Origin: Cycas panzhihuaensis
Lineage: Eukaryota; Cycadophyta
Reading direction: 5' to 3'
Assembly: GCA_023213395.1 (NCBI GenBank)
Contig: CM041465.1
Span: forward strand, 89,659,741 to 89,723,740
DNA length: 64,000 nucleotides
The position numbers and the translations under genes were made by a program. The notes under the pieces were generated by a model. That model worked only from the letters and a program-made list of their open reading frames with translations, ran no database searches and was not told where the DNA came from. Below are positions 58,371-64,000 of the stretch, piece by piece. Each line of letters opens with the position of its first letter. Position 1 is the stretch's first letter.

Positions 58371-60071
58371 TTGCTTGAAGCGACTCCTTCCTACGCTCTT
58401 ACACGATCTCAAGCCGCCAAGGAAGTAGCAGGAGCTTCTTGCTCTTCCGCTCCTTTCGACCCTCTTCCAGAGAACCTTCCTCTGGAAATACCACTCTTTC
58501 CCAAGGCTATTCCTGTATGCCCAGGTCATTACAATTTCTAAAGGGCACTTACCCAACCTACCGCGAAGGGTAAGCCCTTCTCCATCGTGGACGAGCTTCA
58601 TACTGTCGCCGCAGGAATGTCCTTGATGGACGTTTTAAGGAGTTGTCCCGAGCAACGAGCCCTCCTCTTGGAAGCTTTAGGATCGAGTGACGCGCCTGTC
58701 CATGCTTTGGGCATCACCCAAGGTTGTGGACCCGTTATCTCATTTGATCCTAAGGATCTTCCTCCCACCGGTGAAAGGGAACGTCAGTGGAAGTTCCCAT
58801 TCACTATCACTATCGATACACCCGATTGTACCCTTCGAAGGACTGTTGTCGACAATGGTTCTTCCGTCAATGCCATGCCCTTGCATGTCATGCAAGAGCT
58901 TGGTATCTCCACCTTGGAACCTGTTCCCTGGCGATGCCAAGGTTATGACGGTAGCGAGAAGACCCCTTTGGGATCCATTGCGATTCCGCTCACCCTTGAG
59001 GGCAAGACTGTTCTTGCCGACGTTGTAGTCCTCGATGTTGACGTTGACTACAACCTCCTTCTAGGTCGTCAATGGCTCGACCAAATAGGAGCCATGTGCT
59101 TGACTCTTTGGGGACAACTTAAATTCGTCCATGACAGACGGATGAGAGTGATTCCCCACGAACGCCCATTTACCAAACAAACTCGTTCCACCAGTTCGGT
59201 AAACCCAGGTCCTTCCACGTATGCCTCGGCTTGCTCTATTGGTATACCTAACCTATTCGAAGAAGATCCCGCGTCTTCTTCCCCTAGTCTCACGCAGTTC
59301 ACCCCTATTAGCGTTGGGAGTTACGGGTACCTTGCTTCGTTTAGTGATGACAAGTCACACGACGAAGACGAGGATTGCCTTCACCCTGTCTCTTTCCTCC
59401 GCGCCAGTAGATCGCACCCGTCTCATTCTAGATCCCCGTCTAGAATCTCTCTTGTTGGTGAGACTAGCTATTCATGCCTGTCACACGTCATCGCTCGTGT
59501 TGACCCTCCCATCATCAGTTCTTCTTCTTCATTATCCCCCGTAGGTAATGGCTTTGAAGAATTGCCTTTTGCTCCTTCCGAGGAGCCTCTTTTTGGCTTT
59601 CCTTCAAAATCCCCCGAGGAAGTTGAGCAACCCGATGACCATCACGGTCCCATTGCTTTTACTCCCTCCAGTGCTTCCTCTACTCGAAGTAAGGTCATCC
59701 ATGGGGTGGATTACTTCGAGGATGACGAAGCCCTACTTGAGAACTTAGCGGGCCCTCCGCCCCACCTAGTTGAGATTCCTTCCTTACGAGTCTCCCTTCG
59801 AGGTCTCATCAACGAAGAGTCGATTTGTCAGGCTCGCCTTTTGGACCTCGAAGCTTTGGATGAGAGACGCTTAACTGCTTATCAGGCTAACCTGGCATCC
59901 AAAGCCTACTCACAAAGGGCCTACGATAAACATCTTTGTTCCCGCCCTTTGTTTCCTGGGGACCACATCCTCAAGCTCGAGTATCTCCATGACCGCTTAA
60001 CCAAGTTCAAACCCCGATGGGTTGGTCCTTTCGTCATTATCGAATCCCTCGATAATGGTGCCAGAGGATAG
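58371..60071 (+). CDS. Fused protease-integrase-end ORF of B (494 codons)
   Basis: An open frame from ATG 58587 to 60071. It continues the gag frame after TAA 58368 and TAA about 58539. The first part has the protease site TVVDNGSSVNAMPL, where the family DSGS is DNGS, so Ser to Asn next to the active Asp. VVLDVDVDYNLLLG and the Ser-rich linker follow. At ENLAG (about 59750) it jumps to VEIPSLRVSLRGL, which in A lies 2.5 kb further on, and ends with WVGPFVIIESLDNGA. A one-base loss then brings in the stop. A protein with protease, linker and an integrase tail could be made if the upstream stops are bypassed. Confidence 0.8.
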
Positions 60072-60800
60072 CCACCCTAGAAGGGCTTGAATTCGAGAAA
60101 GCTATTAATGGGAAATTCCTTAAGAAGTTTTATGCGTGATCTTTCGGCGATCTCTTCGCCCTGCTCCGAAATGAGCCTAAACTACCATCTTAGGTTGCCC
60201 CCATTCTTCCCAACCATGGGTAGAATGGCAATTTAAAATGGATCCTTCTCTTTCTTTCTGGTTCCTTCCGTGGAACCCGCGTTCCGGTACCCTCTCGGGA
60301 TCTTTTGTCGTCTTGCTTGGGCATTCCCCAATCAGGAAGATGCTTAGGAGCATCGTCGCTCCTCTTTCCTATCTGTCGTTTCCTTTGCATATTCCGCTAT
60401 GCTCTTCCGTAGACATGTATGCCGCTCTATCCTCTAACCTCACACCCCTCTGTCGTCTCCACTCACGACGTGTGTGTGTGCTCCTATTAGACATATAGCC
60501 ATACATAGAAGGAAACATGTGCATCATGCAATAAAATATTCATAACATAAAATATCTATAGCATAACATTTACAACATACAAAATAAACATACATGTCAT
60601 CCACACATGATACATCATACATAGCATCTCATGTCCAAATGGGGTTTCAATTACCCCGTATATATATATGCATCCAAAAATCATGGCACATCATACATCT
60701 GGGAAGCTGGTGTCCTTGCAGGGGGGGTACAATCATATGATCCTATATATGACCCCCTGGAGGCCCGTGCTTTCCCCTGTCAAAATCATATGTACATATC
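60072..60800 (+). other. Region between pol and the antisense gene in B
   Basis: Frameshifted end of the integrase tail (to about 60139), then the same layout as in A: an AT-rich island (60500-60700) and the G7 block at 60713-60762. Confidence 0.45.
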
Positions 60801-62698
60801 CTACTCTACTACTGCCCCGCTCATGGGGTACCATCTCCTGGTCTCTGTGATCCCTCTCCTGGGGACCACATGCCTCTGAGGCTCCTCTTGGGCCTCTGCG
60901 AGCTGCCCGCCTCGCCCTCCTTGTCTCGCGGTCGTCGCCGCCGTGTGGGTATGCGTCCTGCTCTGGCTCGACCTCGACACCATCTGCGCTACCAGCTGAT
61001 CGTATCGGGCCTAGATACGATCCCTTTGTCCTCGGAGTGCTTCCTCTGGTACCCTAAGATGCTCTGTGACTACCGCTAGTTGGGTCTTGCTCTCGGCATC
61101 TCTGCCTACTCCGCCATGTGCCTCTAGAGCCTCCACCCATCTGCGTACCTCATCCCTCTCGTGCCTCACATCATCCCTCTCCTATTGCAGCTGTCCCCAG
61201 GATGTCACGTGCTCTTGGGACTCTGTAGCCCATATGTCTCTCACCCTCACCAATGGGGCGAATGCCTCTATGTGGGCACCTGCCACTCTAGGCTCATCTC
61301 TTGCCTGGATAGGCAATTGCCCCTCTGCATACACCTGAGGGCATATCTCCCTCACCATAGCCTCTATCAGTCTCTGGATCTCCGCTGCACCTGCCAATAC
61401 AACATGCCATTTGTCAGTATACATCTCACCACATACCACGATCAAACCAAACCAAACATCTATCTGGGTGCCAAACGACTCTGGAAAAGGTTAGGTCTCA
61501 CCTGCTGTGGTAGCTGGCTCCTCTGGTCGTGTGGCATCCTCCTCTCCTAGCTCTCCGCCAGCTGTGGGTGCCTCATCCTCTGGCACATTCTCTGCCTCGG
61601 CCTCCCTCCTCACAGGGGCCGGCTCAGCTCTCGTCCCTCCGGATCCCATCACGATCCGCAGCCTGCGGGCCCTGGTCACGGGTCCCCGCCTCGTCCCCGT
61701 GTTCCCGACGAGCCCCGCCTCCTTTGGTAGCCGCGGACGGACCCTCTACACCTCCTGTTGTCCCTGAGGGACCTGCCTCTCCTACAGGTCGTGACAGGTC
61801 AGCCCCATCATCTCCATCATCTCCATCGTCTCTACCATCATCGCCTGCGGGCACTCCTGCTCCGCCCGCCTCGTCGTCACTATCCCACCTCACTGTCCTA
61901 TAAGGCTCTGCTACGTAGTCTGGTAGGGTGAGGAGGTCTAGTGACGTAACCTCCACCGATCGTCGGACATGGGCCCTGTCCTCTGTCCCTCTCAACCGAG
62001 TCTGCCACCTGTGGACCATCGAGGCCCACTCTGTGATGGGGTGTGGTCCCCCTGCTGGTGCCACCGTCGTGAAATGATAAAAAAACTAACACTGTAGCAG
62101 TGTGCTATATGACAACCTGCCTCTACCGGTCATCCTGATAGTGTCTAGCTAGGCGACGAGGTTCGCCGCTATCAGGGTCGCCTAGTCCATCCTCTCACTG
62201 GCTTCATAGCGATGAACTGCATCTAACCATCCACCTAGTATCTCCCTATAGTTCTGCTTCTGGGAAATCCAGAATAGAACACATAGTATAACCAGCTTCC
62301 TCACCCGAGGAATCCCTGACATCAAGATGCCCTGAGGGGGCTCCCCTCTGCTCCCATTTATCAGCTCCTATGAAGAACAGGCTGCCTCCCCTGGCCGCCT
62401 CGGTGCTAAGCGGCCCCGATCTCACTGCCTCCCTCGCCAGTAACTCCCAAGATTCTGCCGTATATCTCTTGGCGTGACCATCACATCACCTACCTGTGGT
62501 AGGTAGAACACATGTCTCCTCCTATCCCAATGAGATACTATGTCAACCAGCAACCTCTAATCTGATGCATACTGAGGTGTCTTGAGGGCCTTGTATAGGC
62601 TACACCTCTGCAGGATCTCCCTGTCCTCCTGTGACGCCATCTCCATGTAGCTCAACATGGCCATACCCACGTTCTCAAGTATTCACCGCGATGACAGC
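60801..62698 (-). pseudogene. Antisense PMD-like gene, B copy
   Basis: Same protein as in A. Readable parts: MAMLSYMEMASQEDREILQ, HVFYLPQVGDVMVTPRDI, the 3' half of the PMD, then an open block 62064-61624 with DLLTLPDYVAEPYRTVRWDS and an Asp/Gly-rich acidic run. The reading passes to another open block (61679-61491) ending in AEPATTAG-like residues. After a 111-base intron (61501-61391) the frame continues in phase into AAEIQRLIEAMVREICPQ and a helical, charged tail. The PMD 5' half is broken by frameshifts near 62430. Acceptor-like AACAG/GC at 62699 as in A. Confidence 0.7.
61391..61501 (-). other. Probable intron in the antisense gene (B)
   Basis: Donor CAG/GTGAGACC, acceptor TATTGGCAG/GT, 111 bases. 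Exon frames on both sides are open and join in phase (split Gly codon). Confidence 0.6.
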
Positions 62699-62828
62699 CT
62701 GTTCACACCAAAAAATAATTCAAGTTAGCTTCACATCAGTTACTATCATCCCTCACTCTCTCAAAACTCTCTCTGCCTGAGATTTGGGGCTCTTTTGGCC
62801 CTTGTATCTATTTTCCTCCTTTTCTGCC

Positions 62829-63011
62829 TTCGTACCACGCCAAACTTAGTGGTACCGCTAAGTTTGACACGGGTCCTGCGGTGATCGGGTCCCGCGGTAA
62901 TGATCGCGGCACCGCGATCATTACCGTGGTACGAACGGTGATCCCCCAAAAGGGGGGATTTCTGCCCTGAAAAATAAAAAAATTCTTCTGGTGGACCCCG
63001 TGGGGCCCACC
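62829..63011. promoter_or_regulatory. Conserved four-hairpin block (B)
   Basis: Outer arms 62829-62839 and 62925-62935 are identical to A. Stem 1 is at 62842-62865, with one mismatch. Stem 2 is extended to 14 perfect base pairs (62896-62909 with 62912-62925). Stem 3 is ATCCCCC-AAAA-GGGGGGAT (62941-62958). Stem 4 is at 62990-63011. Stem 3 keeps pairing despite different bases from A. Confidence 0.7.
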
Positions 63012-63360
63012 GGGACCAGGGCTCCTTAATGCCCAGGTCCCCGCCTCTTTCTGGGTCCGATTCGGACTCCGAGGGGCCTCTGATTGCCCATAAGGGGCAC
63101 TAAAAACCACATGAAACTACGAAAAAGCAATGAATTTCAAACTTTGAAATATGTTGGGTTTAGTGATATCCACTCACTGGATCTGGTCTCGCTATTGCCA
63201 TGCCGTCTTGTCGATCGCACTGACCCTCTCCGCTCTCCGATCTAACAGTCTGATCTCTCTCTGCGTGCCTCCAAAGTTGGGCGACGCTCCGCTGTGTAAG
63301 GGAATGGCTCTGGTTTCGTACGAGAGCCGGTTAAAATAAATCCATTTTACCGTTTGATTT

Positions 63361-63371
63361 CCTTATATAGG
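63361..63371 (-). promoter_or_regulatory. TATA box for the antisense gene (B)
   Basis: The minus strand reads CCTATATAAGG, identical to A 33906-33916, in a flank that has otherwise diverged. Confidence 0.55.
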
Positions 63372-63885
63372 CGGGGGGCCCAACGGGCACTTCCTCCGTT
63401 TTTGACCTCACGGCAGCCGTTGGGACCATCCCGTCCCCCTATTTACCTTTGCCTTCTGGCCTTATCACCCATTGTGCTCTATTGATGCCCTTTCTACCCT
63501 CCCTTGCAAGGGCATTTATGGTGCCTCATTATCGCACTTTTGTTAGGGCCCTTCTGCATCATTTTGCGTGTTACTCTCGTGCATGCCCTAGTTTATACTC
63601 ATTTGGCTCGTTCCATCACCCTGGACTCGTTTCTGCGGCCCTTTCTCACTCTTGGAGTCCCCAAAGGGAATGCTCCCCCTCCTGGGGGCATGTTTCACTT
63701 TCCGAAGTGACCTTTTGGCGCCCCAAGAGGCTTTTTCTTCCGACCACTCTCTACCGGTGATCAGATTGCTTGCTCTCGCCCTAGGTAACCTCATTGCTAG
63801 GTCCTCCTACCAGTGATCGGATTGATCGCTTGCCTTTCAAGTGTTGCTTTCATTATCTATTGACTACCAGGATTTTGTGTCACCT

Positions 63886-64000
63886 ATGTCCATCTACATC
63901 TTTACCGACGGCGGAAGCCACGGTAATCCTGGACCTTCCGCCGCTGCATGGATTCTCCGTAGCCCCTCTGGACACGATCTCCTCCACTCTGGGATCTTCC
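63886..64000 (+). CDS. Archaeal-type RNase H of B, cut by window end
   Basis: ATG 63886 opens MSIYIFTDGGSHGNPGP, the first catalytic block of the aRNH, and the frame stays open to 64000. It is nearly identical to A over this part. A CTTTCAAG acceptor-like site precedes it by 44 bases. Completeness cannot be judged. Confidence 0.8.
   Translation, partial: MSIYIFTDGGSHGNPGPSAAAWILRSPSGHDLLHSGIF

Larger units (their letters stand above)
53167..64000 (+). mobile_element. Tat-lineage gypsy element B, runs off the window end
   Basis: It starts at TGTTTCCC with a full 2701-bp 5' LTR. PBS, gag, a fused protease/integrase-end ORF, antisense PMD gene and the first part of aRNH follow in the same places as in A. 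RT, RNase H and the integrase core are deleted, so B is non-autonomous. Its left flank CATTG (53162-53166) would be the target duplication, but the right end lies outside. Confidence 0.9.

Noticed and set aside
1-64000. tRNA, rRNA, CRISPR, bacterial operons, host exons
   Set aside because: No cloverleaf-like, spacer-repeat or ribosomal pattern was noticed on reading, and every domain recognised belongs to LTR retrotransposons. A tRNAscan or BUSCO-type search was not possible here.

Overview
This window looks like intergenic DNA from a seed plant with a large, repeat-swollen genome. I see no host gene, tRNA, rRNA or bacterial signature. Almost everything recognisable is LTR retrotransposon of Ty1/copia and Ty3/gypsy type, mostly broken by stops and frameshifts and often nested. 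The species cannot be fixed from sequence alone. Two elements carry a second, archaeal-type RNase H, a hallmark of the Tat (Ogre/Grande/Retand-like) gypsy lineage of land plants.

Layout. 1-5.5 kb: a minus-strand copia integrase fragment abuts an old minus-strand Tat-like gag-PR-RT remnant (RT at about 0.64-1.27 kb, protease at 2.5-2.9 kb, gag at 3.2-5.4 kb, PBS at 5.5 kb). 8.2-10.8 kb: a small internally deleted copia element with both LTRs. 13.0-14.0 kb: one LTR preceded by a polypurine tract. 14-17.6 kb: unidentified decayed coding-like sequence on the minus strand. 17.67-39.26 kb: an old minus-strand copia element (C1), split by element A and abutted by gypsy element D. 23.71-37.85 kb: Tat element A, plus strand, with a TACCT target duplication. 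39.27-45.65 kb: gypsy element D, plus strand. 45.7-50.8 kb: AT-rich decayed DNA with a (TA)40 run. 50.8-53.16 kb: a minus-strand chromovirus (E), interrupted in its RT by element B. 53.17 kb to the window end: Tat element B, a close relative of A.

A and B are the interesting part. Each has long LTRs (about 2.6-2.7 kb), a tRNA-Arg-like PBS, and gag and pol in one frame separated by a stop codon. Behind pol lies a long non-pol segment. It carries (i) an antisense gene related to the plant mobile domain (PMD) family, with a minus-strand TATA box and at least one apparent intron, (ii) a conserved cluster of four hairpins upstream of that gene, and (iii) a sense-strand archaeal-type RNase H behind a splice-acceptor-like sequence. 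B has lost RT, RNase H and the integrase core by a deletion that keeps the reading frame, giving a 494-codon fused ORF. A keeps those domains but with damaged active sites, and its 5' LTR is cut to about 163 bp.

Inferred history: C1 is oldest (its LTRs differ at roughly one base in five by eye). D later inserted at the very edge of C1, and A inserted into the C1 leader (A's LTR ends differ by about 5%). B inserted into chromovirus E. All comparisons were made by eye; none was computed.
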